Assembly: GCA_021295775.1 (NCBI GenBank)
Contig: JAGWBS010000020.1
Span: forward strand, 19,269-60,566
DNA length: 41,298 nucleotides
Origin: Pseudomonadota bacterium
GTDB taxonomy: Bacteria > Myxococcota_A > UBA9160 > SZUA-336
Direction of reading: 5' to 3'
The notes beneath the pieces were generated by a model, which ran no database searches, was not told the DNA's origin, and saw nothing but the letters and a program-made list of their open reading frames with translations. This document shows, in pieces, positions 22,929-30,676 of this stretch. How positions within the stretch are numbered: position 1 is the first letter of the stretch; every line of letters starts with the position of its first letter. Position numbers and translations under genes: made by a program.

Positions 22929-23843
22929 CTACGAGCCAGGGGCCAGCGCTTCGATGCCTTCCCAGTGGAGCCCGGCGGCGCGTCCGGCGGGGTTCACGAC
23001 CTGAATGCAGACGTGCGAAGCCCCGGCGTCCAGATGCGCCTGGATCATCCTCTCGACCGCCGCGACGTTTCCCCAGGCGACGGTGGCGTCGATGAAGCGG
23101 TCGGAGCCGCCATCGGCGAAGTCCGCGTCGTCGTAGCCCAGCTCGCGCCAGGTGCGCTGGTAGTTGGGGAGCGTGATGTTGGGGAAGCCCGCCGCGCGCG
23201 CCAGCTCGCGCGCCTTGGAGGGCTCGGTCTCGAGCACCACTTTGAGCTCCGGGCAGAGCCAGCGGTCCGGACCCAGCACTTCGCGCGCGCGGCGCGTGTG
23301 CTCGGGGGGCATGAAGTACGGATGCGCGCCGTCGGCGCGGTCGCGGGAGAGCGCCAGCATCCTGGGGCCGAGCGCGGCCAGCACCCGAGGCAGGCGCGGC
23401 GGCGGGGGCGGGGGCTCCGCGGGCGGCGCGTCCGATCGGCCGAAACTCGGAAATCGGGCCGGCGTGTCCAATGCGTCCAGGTAGCCGCGCATGGTCGCGA
23501 CCGGCGGGCCGTACTTCAGGCCGCGCAGGCCCTCGACCAGGACCGGGTGCGAGACGCCCAGCCCCAGCAGGAAGCGACCGCCCGACTGCTCGTCGAGAGC
23601 GCGCTGCGCCGAGGCCATGACCGCGGGCACGCGGTCGTAGATCGAGACGATGCCGTTGGCCACGATCAGGCGCCGGGTGCCGCCCAGGATCGACGCGCAC
23701 AGCAGCAGCGGGTCGCGCGTGAATGCCTCCGGATGCCAGAGCGTGGGATAGCCCAGCTCTTCGATGCGCTGGGCCGCCTCGATCGCCTCGGACAGCGGGT
23801 AGCCGTCGAGCGAGCACCACAGCCCAAGCCTGCCCAATTCCAT
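22929..23843 (-). CDS. LLM-class F420-type oxidoreductase (TIGR03620-like)
   Basis: This 304-residue luciferase-fold protein reads MELGRLGLWCSLDGYP, then AQRIEELGYPTLWHPEA and FLLGLGVSHP, the pattern of the short F420-dependent LLM proteins. F420 use is inferred from the group, not proved. A proline-rich insert (PPAEPPPPPPRLP, about 143-155) occupies the usual variable loop. The ATG at 23843 is preferred over further upstream in-frame codons, which overlap the divergent crotonase gene and do not resemble the family. It converges on the YchF-like gene. Confidence 0.85.
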   Translation of the reverse strand: MELGRLGLWCSLDGYPLSEAIEAAQRIEELGYPTLWHPEAFTRDPLLLCASILGGTRRLIVANGIVSIYDRVPAVMASAQRALDEQSGGRFLLGLGVSHPVLVEGLRGLKYGPPVATMRGYLDALDTPARFPSFGRSDAPPAEPPPPPPRLPRVLAALGPRMLALSRDRADGAHPYFMPPEHTRRAREVLGPDRWLCPELKVVLETEPSKARELARAAGFPNITLPNYQRTWRELGYDDADFADGGSDRFIDATVAWGNVAAVERMIQAHLDAGASHVCIQVVNPAGRAAGLHWEGIEALAPGS

Positions 23844-23900
23844 GCGCGCAGCTTGCCAGACCGGGTTCCCGGTGTCGCGCGGGTACGGGCCGCAGGGGTA

Positions 23901-23906
23901 TAAACT
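23901..23906 (+). promoter_or_regulatory. -10-like box TAAACT for crotonase gene
   Basis: TAAACT within GTATAAACTGATC lies 28 nt before the TTG at 23935, which supports that start. Confidence 0.45.
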
Positions 23907-23934
23907 GATCTCGTCACCGGGCGGGAGAAAGGCC

Positions 23935-24726
23935 TTGGCCGAAAGCAGCTCATCGGTCCTGTCGATCGAGAAAGAGGACGGCGTCGCGATTTTCACCCTC
24001 AATCGCCCCGAGAGCCTCAACGCGCTGTCGGCGGCGCTCTGCGGGCGGCTCGTCCAGGCGTTCGAGGAGATCCGGGACGACGACTCCGTGGGCGCGGTGA
24101 TCCTGACCGGCAACGGGCGGGCGTTCAGCGCCGGCGTCGACCTGAAGGAGCTGGGCGGCGAGGTGAAGCTCCCCGAGGGCGTACCGATCTCCCGCAATCC
24201 GATGCCGGCGCTGCAGCAGTGCCGCCAGCCGATCGTCGCCGCCGTCAACGGGCTCTGCGTCACGGGCGGCCTGGAGCTCGCGCTGGCCTGCGACGTGCTG
24301 ATCGCGTCCAGCGAAGCGCGCTTCGCCGACACCCACGGGCGCGTCGGGATCGTCCCCCAGTGGGGGATCACCCAGCGCCTGCCGCGCGCCATCGGCCCCT
24401 CCCGCGCGCGCCAGATGTCGTTCAGCGGAAACTTCATCGACGCCGCCACGGCGGAGCGCTGGGGGCTGGTCAGTCAGGTGGTCGAGCCCGAGCGGCTGCT
24501 GCCGGTGTGCCTCGAGCTGGCGCGGGACATCGCCTCCGCGCCGCGCGGCGCGGTGCGGACGATCAAGCGCATCTACGACGAGAGCGCCCAGGACGGACTG
24601 GAGCGCGGCCTGGAGCGGGAGCTCGAGCTGTCGCGGGAATTCATGCGCTCGGTCCCCGCCGAGACGATCGCGGGGCGCCGCAAGCAGGTCCAGGAGCGCA
24701 GCCGCCGCCAGTCCCGCCGCGACTGA
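23935..24726 (+). CDS. Crotonase-family protein lacking both usual catalytic glutamates
   Basis: This 263-residue enoyl-CoA-hydratase-like protein has the oxyanion-hole segments FSAGVDLKEL (64-73) and NGLCVTGGLELA (105-116). At the first catalytic Glu site of crotonase it has His134 (FADTHGRVGI), and at the second it has Gln160 (RARQMSF), so normal hydratase chemistry is unlikely. The FADTHxRVG pattern recurs in a known noncanonical subgroup. The start is probably the TTG at 23935, after GGGAGAAAGG; the protein begins a conserved strand twelve residues later. The box at 23901 and the ribosome site agree with this start. It is divergent from the LLM gene. Confidence 0.85.
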   Translation: MAESSSSVLSIEKEDGVAIFTLNRPESLNALSAALCGRLVQAFEEIRDDDSVGAVILTGNGRAFSAGVDLKELGGEVKLPEGVPISRNPMPALQQCRQPIVAAVNGLCVTGGLELALACDVLIASSEARFADTHGRVGIVPQWGITQRLPRAIGPSRARQMSFSGNFIDAATAERWGLVSQVVEPERLLPVCLELARDIASAPRGAVRTIKRIYDESAQDGLERGLERELELSREFMRSVPAETIAGRRKQVQERSRRQSRRD

Positions 24727-24751
24727 GCCGGACCGCCGCGGAGCCTCCCGA

Positions 24752-25990
24752 TCAGTCCCGCGCCAGGATCACGAAGTTGCCGCCCCCGGTCGGGGGGCCC
24801 ATGCTCATCGCCAGGCCGATCTTCGGATCGCGCACGCGGCGGCAGAGGGTCTTGTCGTAGGTGTGGACGCCGGACTCCGAGTCCGGGCAGTCGTCGATAA
24901 CCTCGCCGCGAAGCTGGCGCACGGCTTCGATCGGACGGAACAGCGACGGGGTCCCGTTGTGGCTGAACGACATGCAGCCGCCGTCGGTGCAGGTCGGATA
25001 GCGCCCGTCGAGTTCCAGGGCGCCGGACTCCACGAACGGGCCGGCCTCTCCCGCTCCGCACAGGCCCAGCATCTCGAGCTGGGTGAGGATCCAGATGGCG
25101 AAGCCGTCGTACAGGGACAGGAAGTCGAGGTCTTCGCGCCGCACGCCGGCGCGGGCGAAGCCGTCGTCGACCCAGCCGGTCGGGAAGGGGCCGCCGAGGG
25201 GGTGCTCCAGCAGCGGCGCCTCGGCGTAGGCCGGGTAGCAGAGCTGGTCGGCTCCGCCCAGGATGCGGATCGCCGGGTCGGGCAGGTCGCGGGCGCGCTC
25301 GGCGCTGGTGACGATCAGGGCTCCGCCGCCGTCGTTGACCTGGGCGCACATCAGCAGCCGGAGCGGGTCGGCGACCATGCGGCTCTCGAGCACCGTGTCC
25401 ACGTCGACGGGGCCCCGGCCGTACATGACGGCGGCGGGGTTGACGTGGCCGTAGCTGCGGATGGCCGCCGCGGGGGCGGCCAACTGGGCCGGGGTGGTGC
25501 CGTACTCGAGCATGTGGCGGCGCGCGACCAGGGCGAACTGGACCGCGGTGTAGGAGCCGGTCCAGCCGGTGAATTCGTGGCCGTGGCGGGTCCAGACGGC
25601 GGTCCGCCCGTCGGTCCGGGTCGGGTGCGCGCCGCCCAGCACGATGGCGGCGGTGTGGATGTTCCCGCTGGCGATGGCGGCCGCCGCGTCCAGGATGGCG
25701 GGCGCGCCGGTCGCCGCCGCGTTGACGCCGCCGGTGAACCAGCGGATCGGAATCCCGAGCTGGCCCGCCCAGTTCGAGAAGTGCAGGTACCAGTTGGACG
25801 AGGCGGGCCCGGCGGGCCACTGGTTGACCATCGGGTACAGGCCCTGGACGTCGGAAAGCTGCATGCCCGCGTCGTCCAGCGCTCCCTTGAGGGCCTCGAG
25901 TGCGTGGCTCAGTCCGCTGCGCCCGGAGCGGCGGCTCATGGCGGTGGTGTAGACGCCCGCGACGACGGGCTGGCGCGCGGGATCGGTCAC
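24752..25990 (-). CDS. Thiolase-like (SCP2-type) protein without the nucleophilic cysteine
   Basis: This 412-residue thiolase-superfamily protein matches the lipid-transfer/SCP2 group, with QVNDGGGALIVTSAERARDL and LYDGFAIWILTQLEMLG. The nucleophile region reads TGGVNAAATG (86-95) and has no cysteine; the first Cys in the protein is Cys215. The usual GHP motif is replaced by SHNGTP. Ordinary thiolysis is therefore unlikely. It is translated together with the DUF35 gene (GTGA overlap), a pairing known from Ltp2/ChsH2 aldolase complexes that remove steroid side chains, so a retro-aldol or related cleavage is the best hypothesis. The start is the GTG at 25990. Confidence 0.85.
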   Translation of the reverse strand: MTDPARQPVVAGVYTTAMSRRSGRSGLSHALEALKGALDDAGMQLSDVQGLYPMVNQWPAGPASSNWYLHFSNWAGQLGIPIRWFTGGVNAAATGAPAILDAAAAIASGNIHTAAIVLGGAHPTRTDGRTAVWTRHGHEFTGWTGSYTAVQFALVARRHMLEYGTTPAQLAAPAAAIRSYGHVNPAAVMYGRGPVDVDTVLESRMVADPLRLLMCAQVNDGGGALIVTSAERARDLPDPAIRILGGADQLCYPAYAEAPLLEHPLGGPFPTGWVDDGFARAGVRREDLDFLSLYDGFAIWILTQLEMLGLCGAGEAGPFVESGALELDGRYPTCTDGGCMSFSHNGTPSLFRPIEAVRQLRGEVIDDCPDSESGVHTYDKTLCRRVRDPKIGLAMSMGPPTGGGNFVILARD

Positions 25991-26430
25991 GCCGGATCCC
26001 CCCCGCCCGCGCCCGGAGCGGGCCGGAACTTGTAGAGCGTGATCTCGTCGCTGGCCTGCTCGAAGACCACTTCGACGGGCATGTCCTTGACCAGATCCTC
26101 CGGCTCGCAGGCGGTCATCCGGGTCAGCATGTGCGGGCCTTCCTCGAGGCGGACGATCGCGACCAGGTAGGGGATCTCGTCGCCGAAGGCCTCGGGATCG
26201 GCCGGCCGGTGCACGGCCGACCAGCTGTACAGCGTGCCGCGGCCGCTGACGCGCTCCCAGCGGTAGGCCTCGGACAGGCACCGGGGGCAGGCGGCCTTGG
26301 GAATCCACCAGCGCTGGCCGCAGTCGTCGCAGCGCTGGATCCGCAGCTCTCCGCGGCGGGCCGCCTCCCAGAACGGGAGGGAAATCTCGCTCGGCTCGGG
26401 GACCGGCTTGGTTCTCGGGCTCGCGCTCAC
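25987..26430 (-). CDS. DUF35 OB-fold/zinc-ribbon partner protein
   Basis: This 147-residue protein has the rubredoxin-like zinc ribbon CDDCGQRWWIPKAACPRC (about 33-50) and an OB-fold (about 60-130), starting from PEPSEISLPFWEAARRGELRIQ. DUF35 proteins bind acyl-CoA and pair with thiolase-like enzymes; it overlaps the thiolase-like gene by four bases. The GTG at 26430 is preferred over a GTG at 26451, because the TAGGAT box lies between them and would exclude the upstream start from the transcript. It has no Shine-Dalgarno sequence, so a leaderless transcript is expected. The preceding amidohydrolase is in the same direction, 81 nt away. Confidence 0.85.
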   Translation of the reverse strand: MSASPRTKPVPEPSEISLPFWEAARRGELRIQRCDDCGQRWWIPKAACPRCLSEAYRWERVSGRGTLYSWSAVHRPADPEAFGDEIPYLVAIVRLEEGPHMLTRMTACEPEDLVKDMPVEVVFEQASDEITLYKFRPAPGAGGGDPA

Positions 26431-26438
26431 GCGGGCGC

Positions 26439-26444
26439 ATCCTA
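26439..26444 (-). promoter_or_regulatory. -10-like box TAGGAT, leaderless type
   Basis: On the minus strand TAGGAT followed by GCGCCCGC abuts the GTG at 26430 with 8 nt between and no ribosome site. It argues that the DUF35-thiolase pair has its own promoter. Confidence 0.5.
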
Positions 26445-26511
26445 CGCGCACGGGCCGGCCCGCGCGAACCCGGCGCGGCGGGGACGCTGGCAGGGCGCCC
26501 GCTGCCCGGGA

Positions 26512-27684
26512 CTAGAGCTTGTAGACCTTGCGCGCGTTGTCGACCAGGATCATCTGCCGGGCCTCCTCGGGCACGCCGGCCAGGCTCTCCTCGACGTGCT
26601 TGGCCGACTCGGGCCACAGCGAAGTGGGGTGCGGGAAATCGCTCTCCCACATGATCCGGTCGGCGCCGATGAACTCCCAGTTCTTCAGGCCGTGCTTCTC
26701 GTACCAGAAGTCGACGTAGACCCGGTCCCGGAAGACTTCGCTGGGCTTGCGCTCCAGACCGTGCTTCCACAGCCGATTGCGCTCCCACTCGTGGTCGCAG
26801 GCCTCGAGCACGTAGGGCACCCAGCCCAGGCCGGTCTCGGCGATCACGAACGTCAGCCCCGGGAAGCGCTCGAACACGCCGGAGAAAAGGAAGTTGGACA
26901 TGTACTGGCCCTGCAGGTTGAAGCCCACCGAGCCCATCAGCGCCCGGCCGCGGCGCGCGCCGGTGTCCGGCATCAGGTCGAGGCGCATCTTGGCGGCCCC
27001 GCCCGAACCGTGGAAGTGCACGGGGTGGTCCATTTCCTGACAGACGGACCACAGCGGGTCCCAGTACGTGTCGTTGAAGTAGGGCAGGCCGCGCTGGTGG
27101 GGGGCGCTGGTCATGATCACGCCGCCGTGTCCCCGTTCGCGGTTGTGAACCACCTCCGCGACCGTGCGCTCGATGCCCGAGTAGGGCACGACGGTGAGCG
27201 CCACGAAGCGCTCCCGGTCGTGACCCAGCAGCTCCTCGCTGAGGAAGTCGTTGTAGGCCCGCACGCAGTCCGCCTCGAACTCGGGGTCGAGGCCGGCGAA
27301 GGCGTCCGCCGACGGGCCCGTCACGTTGGGGTAGAGCACGGCGGCGCTGATGCCGTCCCGGTCCATCGCCTCCAGCCGCTCCCTGGCGCGGTAGACGCTC
27401 GGGGGGACGTCCTCCCAGCGGGACGGCAGGGTCTCGCGGTCGGGCATCACGGCCTGGCAGATCGACGGGAAGGGCAGCGTCGGCTTGCCGTCGATGACCC
27501 AGCGCTCCATGCGCTCGTGGTGCTCGATCAGGTAGGGCAGGCGCATCATGCCGTCGTCGACGCTGGGGTCGAACCACTCCGTGTGCGGGATGCGGTCGCC
27601 CCACTTGGCCCGGGACATGCGGCTCGTCCAGCAGTCCGGCGGCTCCTGGATGTGGGCGTCGACGTCGATGCGCGCGTACTCCAT
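26512..27684 (-). CDS. Amidohydrolase-2 family metal-dependent hydrolase
   Basis: This 390-residue amidohydrolase-2 protein has the N-terminal site RIDVDAHIQEPPD and the C-terminal acid motif WESDFPHPTS, with HFHGSGGA marking a metal-ligand strand. It keeps the Asp in place of the first His, as do the other three copies in the window. The reaction is unknown. The ATG at 27684 has GGAGGAAG as ribosome site and a TAGAAT box 23 nt upstream. It lies beside the thiolase-like/DUF35 pair in the same direction but with separate promoter evidence for each. It is divergent from the DUF5916 gene at 27818. Confidence 0.9.
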   Translation of the reverse strand: MEYARIDVDAHIQEPPDCWTSRMSRAKWGDRIPHTEWFDPSVDDGMMRLPYLIEHHERMERWVIDGKPTLPFPSICQAVMPDRETLPSRWEDVPPSVYRARERLEAMDRDGISAAVLYPNVTGPSADAFAGLDPEFEADCVRAYNDFLSEELLGHDRERFVALTVVPYSGIERTVAEVVHNRERGHGGVIMTSAPHQRGLPYFNDTYWDPLWSVCQEMDHPVHFHGSGGAAKMRLDLMPDTGARRGRALMGSVGFNLQGQYMSNFLFSGVFERFPGLTFVIAETGLGWVPYVLEACDHEWERNRLWKHGLERKPSEVFRDRVYVDFWYEKHGLKNWEFIGADRIMWESDFPHPTSLWPESAKHVEESLAGVPEEARQMILVDNARKVYKL

Positions 27685-27707
27685 GCTTCCTCCCGCGTGC
27701 CGCGCCC

Positions 27708-27713
27708 ATTCTA
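27708..27713 (-). promoter_or_regulatory. -10-like box TAGAAT for amidohydrolase at 26512
   Basis: On the minus strand TAGAAT followed by GGGCGCGG lies 23 nt before the ATG at 27684, with GGAGGAAG between. Confidence 0.5.
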
Positions 27714-27747
27714 GCTCCTCGAGGCTCGTGGAGAACCGGGGCCGCGA

Positions 27748-27753
27748 TACCCT
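27748..27753 (+). promoter_or_regulatory. Possible -10 box TACCCT for DUF5916 gene
   Basis: TACCCT followed by GCGTCC lies 64 nt before the ATG at 27818. The leader would be long, so the call is weak. Confidence 0.3.
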
Positions 27754-27817
27754 GCGTCCACCGAAATCTCCCACCCCGACCCCCCCGAACGGAAATCCGC
27801 ACCCGTCCACCATCCGC

Positions 27818-29995
27818 ATGCCCCGGTCCCTGAGTCTTCTCGTCGCGCTCGCCGCCCTCTGCTCGCCCTCCGCGGCGCGGCCGGAAGCCGGCGGTCGACC
27901 GGGCGCACTCGCCGTCCCGGCGCAGGCGGAGATCTCCGGCGACGCGCGCCTGAACGAGCCCGCCTGGGACCGCGCCGAGCCCATCGACGCTTACCCGACG
28001 CCGGAGCCCGTCCGGGGCGTTCCGCTGTCCCAGCGCACCGAGATCCGCATCCTCTACGACTCCCGGACGCTCTACTTCGGGATCCGCGCCTACGACGAAC
28101 GGCCCTCGGCGATCGTCGCCAGCGTGATGCGCCGGGACATGACCCAGCGCACCGACGACCGCATCCAGATCATGCTCGACACCTTCGGGGACCGGCGCAA
28201 CGGCTACCTGTTCGTGGTCAATCCCAACGGCGCCAAGGTCGACGCTCTGATCGAGGAGGGCGGCGGACTGAACCGCCAGTGGGACGGGATCTGGCAGGCG
28301 CGCGCGCGGATCGACGCCCACGGCTGGGTGGCGGAAATCGCCATTCCCGTGCAGACCCTCAACTTCGATCCCGGACTCGAGACCTGGGGAATGAATCTGG
28401 TGCGGACGATCCCGCGCCTCAATCAGGACGGGCGTTGGGCTTCGTCCGACCCGGCCCACAACCTCTACGACCCGACCCATTTCGGCGAACTCGGCGGACT
28501 GCGCGGGCTGGAACAGGGGCGCGGGATCGACGCCGTTCCGGGACTGATCCTGCGCAACGTCCGGCAGGCCCGCACGGGCCGGACCTACACCCGGCTCGAG
28601 CCCGCGGCCGACGTCTTCTACAAGATCAACCCGTCGCTGACCGCCGTTCTGACCACCAACGCCGACTTCTCGGACGCCCCGCCCGACGAGCGGCGCGCCA
28701 ACCTGACGCGCTTCTCGCTCTTCTTCCCGGAGCAGCGCGACTTCTTCCTGCAGGACAGCGGGATCTTCCGCTTCGGCGAGTTCGGCGGACAGACGAGTTC
28801 CTTCATGCACCGGCGCCGCAACGGCCAGCCCTTCTTCTCGCGGCGCATCGCCCTGAGCGACGAAGGTCCGCTCGGCATCCGCTTCGGCGCCAAGCTGACC
28901 GGGCGCGCCGGCCCGTTCAACCTGGGTGCGCTGACGACCCGCGTGGAGAGCCACGACGAGACCGACGGACGCTGGCTTTCGGTGGGGCGCGCGACGCTGC
29001 GCCTGGACGAGAAGTCGACGCTCGGTGTCCTGGGAACCTTCGGGAACCCCGAATCCGACGCGCACGCCAAGCTCTGGGGCGCCGACTACACTTACCGCAC
29101 GGCGAGCTTCCGGGGCGACCGGCTGCTGGAGGGCAACCTCTGGGTTCAGAAGAGCTCCACCACGGGCCTGGACGGGCGGGAGGCCGCCTTCGGCGCGCGC
29201 CTGACCTATCCCAACGACCGCTGGTTCTGGGACCTGTCGGCGGTCGAGATCCAAGAGAACTTCTCCCCTGCCCTGGGCTTCGCCAACCGAACCGGCATCC
29301 GCGAGTACTACGCCCACTTCCGGCGCCGCTGGCGCCCCGGGGGCAACATCCGCACCCTGGACGTCCAGTTCCGCCCGAACCTGGTCACGGGCGTCGACGG
29401 CGGACTGCAGACGCTCGAACTCGATTTCGACTTCTTCCTGATCGAGACCGAGATCAGCGACACCCTGTGGCTGCGCGGCATCCAGCGTCGAGAGGATCTG
29501 CTGGACGACTTCGAGATCCGCCCCGGGATCGTCATTCCCCGCGACAGCTACACCTTCGAGCGCGTCCAGTTCTACCTGGACACCTCGCGCAACCGGCCCT
29601 TCGAGTTCGCGCTGCGCCTGGAATGGGGGCGGTTCTTCACCGGCACGCGTCTCGACACGGCCTTCATGTTCGACTGGCGGCCGAGCCGCAACGTCACCCT
29701 CGGAGCGGACTACGAGCGGTTCCGGGTGCGTCTGCCCCAGGGAGACTTCACCACGCGCATCGCCCGGCTGAGCGTCGACTTCGCCTTCTCCCCGCGCCTC
29801 TCCTGGACCAACCTGGTGCAGTGGGACAACGAGAGCGAGGACCTGAGCTGGCACACCCGCCTGCGCTGGATCGTCCGGCCCGGCCGCGAGCTGGTCTTCG
29901 TCCTGGACCCCTCGTTCGACCGCGACCGCGACCTGCGCTTCGACTCGACCCGGACGGAGTCCGTGCTCAAGCTGCTCTGGACGCAGCGCTACTGA
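27818..29995 (+). CDS. DUF5916 protein: CBM9-like domain plus outer-membrane beta-barrel
   Basis: This 725-residue exported protein starts with a signal peptide (SLSLLVALAALCSPSAA). An N-terminal domain like family 9 carbohydrate-binding modules follows (about 30-210: AEISGDARLNEPAWDRAE, then ILYDSRTLYFGIRAYDE and DDRIQIMLDTF). The DUF5916 barrel region begins about residue 230 and runs to the end as alternating aromatic and polar strands, closing LLWTQRY with a C-terminal aromatic as in outer-membrane proteins. FSLFFPEQRDFFLQDSGIF is characteristic. Function is unsettled; it is often linked to uptake or surface binding. It lies divergent to an amidohydrolase and converges on the VOC gene, 2 nt apart. 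Confidence 0.88.
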   Translation: MPRSLSLLVALAALCSPSAARPEAGGRPGALAVPAQAEISGDARLNEPAWDRAEPIDAYPTPEPVRGVPLSQRTEIRILYDSRTLYFGIRAYDERPSAIVASVMRRDMTQRTDDRIQIMLDTFGDRRNGYLFVVNPNGAKVDALIEEGGGLNRQWDGIWQARARIDAHGWVAEIAIPVQTLNFDPGLETWGMNLVRTIPRLNQDGRWASSDPAHNLYDPTHFGELGGLRGLEQGRGIDAVPGLILRNVRQARTGRTYTRLEPAADVFYKINPSLTAVLTTNADFSDAPPDERRANLTRFSLFFPEQRDFFLQDSGIFRFGEFGGQTSSFMHRRRNGQPFFSRRIALSDEGPLGIRFGAKLTGRAGPFNLGALTTRVESHDETDGRWLSVGRATLRLDEKSTLGVLGTFGNPESDAHAKLWGADYTYRTASFRGDRLLEGNLWVQKSSTTGLDGREAAFGARLTYPNDRWFWDLSAVEIQENFSPALGFANRTGIREYYAHFRRRWRPGGNIRTLDVQFRPNLVTGVDGGLQTLELDFDFFLIETEISDTLWLRGIQRREDLLDDFEIRPGIVIPRDSYTFERVQFYLDTSRNRPFEFALRLEWGRFFTGTRLDTAFMFDWRPSRNVTLGADYERFRVRLPQGDFTTRIARLSVDFAFSPRLSWTNLVQWDNESEDLSWHTRLRWIVRPGRELVFVLDPSFDRDRDLRFDSTRTESVLKLLWTQRY

Positions 29996-29997
29996 AG

Positions 29998-30555
29998 CTA
30001 CGCGTCGCCGGGGTTCGCCACGTACTGGACGTCGCTGTCTTCCGAGACCTCGCGTAGCTGCATCAACTGGATGACCGTGCCGCCGGAGCGCCCCTCGGTG
30101 TCGAGGTAGGCCTCCCAGACTTCCATCGGCCGCCGCTTGGCCGGGTCGGGATCGGAGACAGGGGCGTTGTTGGCGATGAACTTGTACTCCAGGACGGTCT
30201 CGATGCCCTCTTCGGCCAGCGCCGCCAGGGCCTTCTCCATGTCGTCGATGGAAAAGGCGATGTGCTGCACGCCCTCGCCCTTCTTGGCGAAGAACTCGGC
30301 GTGGGGCGTCTCGCCGCTGACGACCTCGACGAGTTCGATCATGAAATCGCCGGAGTAGACGAAGCCGCCCTTGATCACCGCGTCGAGGGGCTTGCCGCGG
30401 CACAGCACGCCCTTGAGTTCGTAGGTGTCGCTGGTGAACGGGCCCAGGCCGAATATCGTGGTGTAGATCTCGATCGCCTTGTCGATGTCCTCGACCACCA
30501 GGCCGATATGATTGAAGGGGCCGACTTCGACCTTGGGCTGAATCGCTTGGCTCAT
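29998..30555 (-). CDS. VOC (glyoxalase/methylmalonyl-CoA epimerase-like) protein
   Basis: This 185-residue vicinal oxygen chelate protein has two betaalphabetabetabeta modules. The first metal-site His is in FNHIGLVVEDIDKAIE (about 15), the second in GEGVQHIAFSIDDMEKA (about 95), and the closing strand reads TVIQLMQL, where the usual Glu ligand appears as Gln. It resembles methylmalonyl-CoA epimerase, but ring-cleaving and lyase VOC proteins have the same layout, and the altered ligand makes the call cautious. The ATG at 30555 has GGAGGAGCGC upstream. It lies downstream of the broken flavoprotein gene in the same direction, 121 nt away. Confidence 0.8.
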   Translation of the reverse strand: MSQAIQPKVEVGPFNHIGLVVEDIDKAIEIYTTIFGLGPFTSDTYELKGVLCRGKPLDAVIKGGFVYSGDFMIELVEVVSGETPHAEFFAKKGEGVQHIAFSIDDMEKALAALAEEGIETVLEYKFIANNAPVSDPDPAKRRPMEVWEAYLDTEGRSGGTVIQLMQLREVSEDSDVQYVANPGDA

Positions 30556-30676
30556 TCTCTGCGCTCCTCCGATCCGGAGTGGACCGCCGGGATCTTCCCT
30601 GCCCGGCTTCACTCTGCCACAGTTTGCGCCCCGCCGACCCGCGTCGGTGTCCCCGAAGTCCGCGAAACGGAGCCCG

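Noticed and set aside
23396..23420. A GC-only run that looks like a repeat.
   Set aside because: It encodes the proline-rich insert of the LLM protein at 22929-23843 and needs no separate explanation.
24752..30403. A continuous open frame of about 1880 codons on the minus strand.
   Set aside because: Only its 3' part (24752-25990) has thiolase-like sequence. The rest runs across the DUF35, amidohydrolase and DUF5916 genes in other frames and is Arg-, Gly- and Ala-rich, an effect of high GC content.
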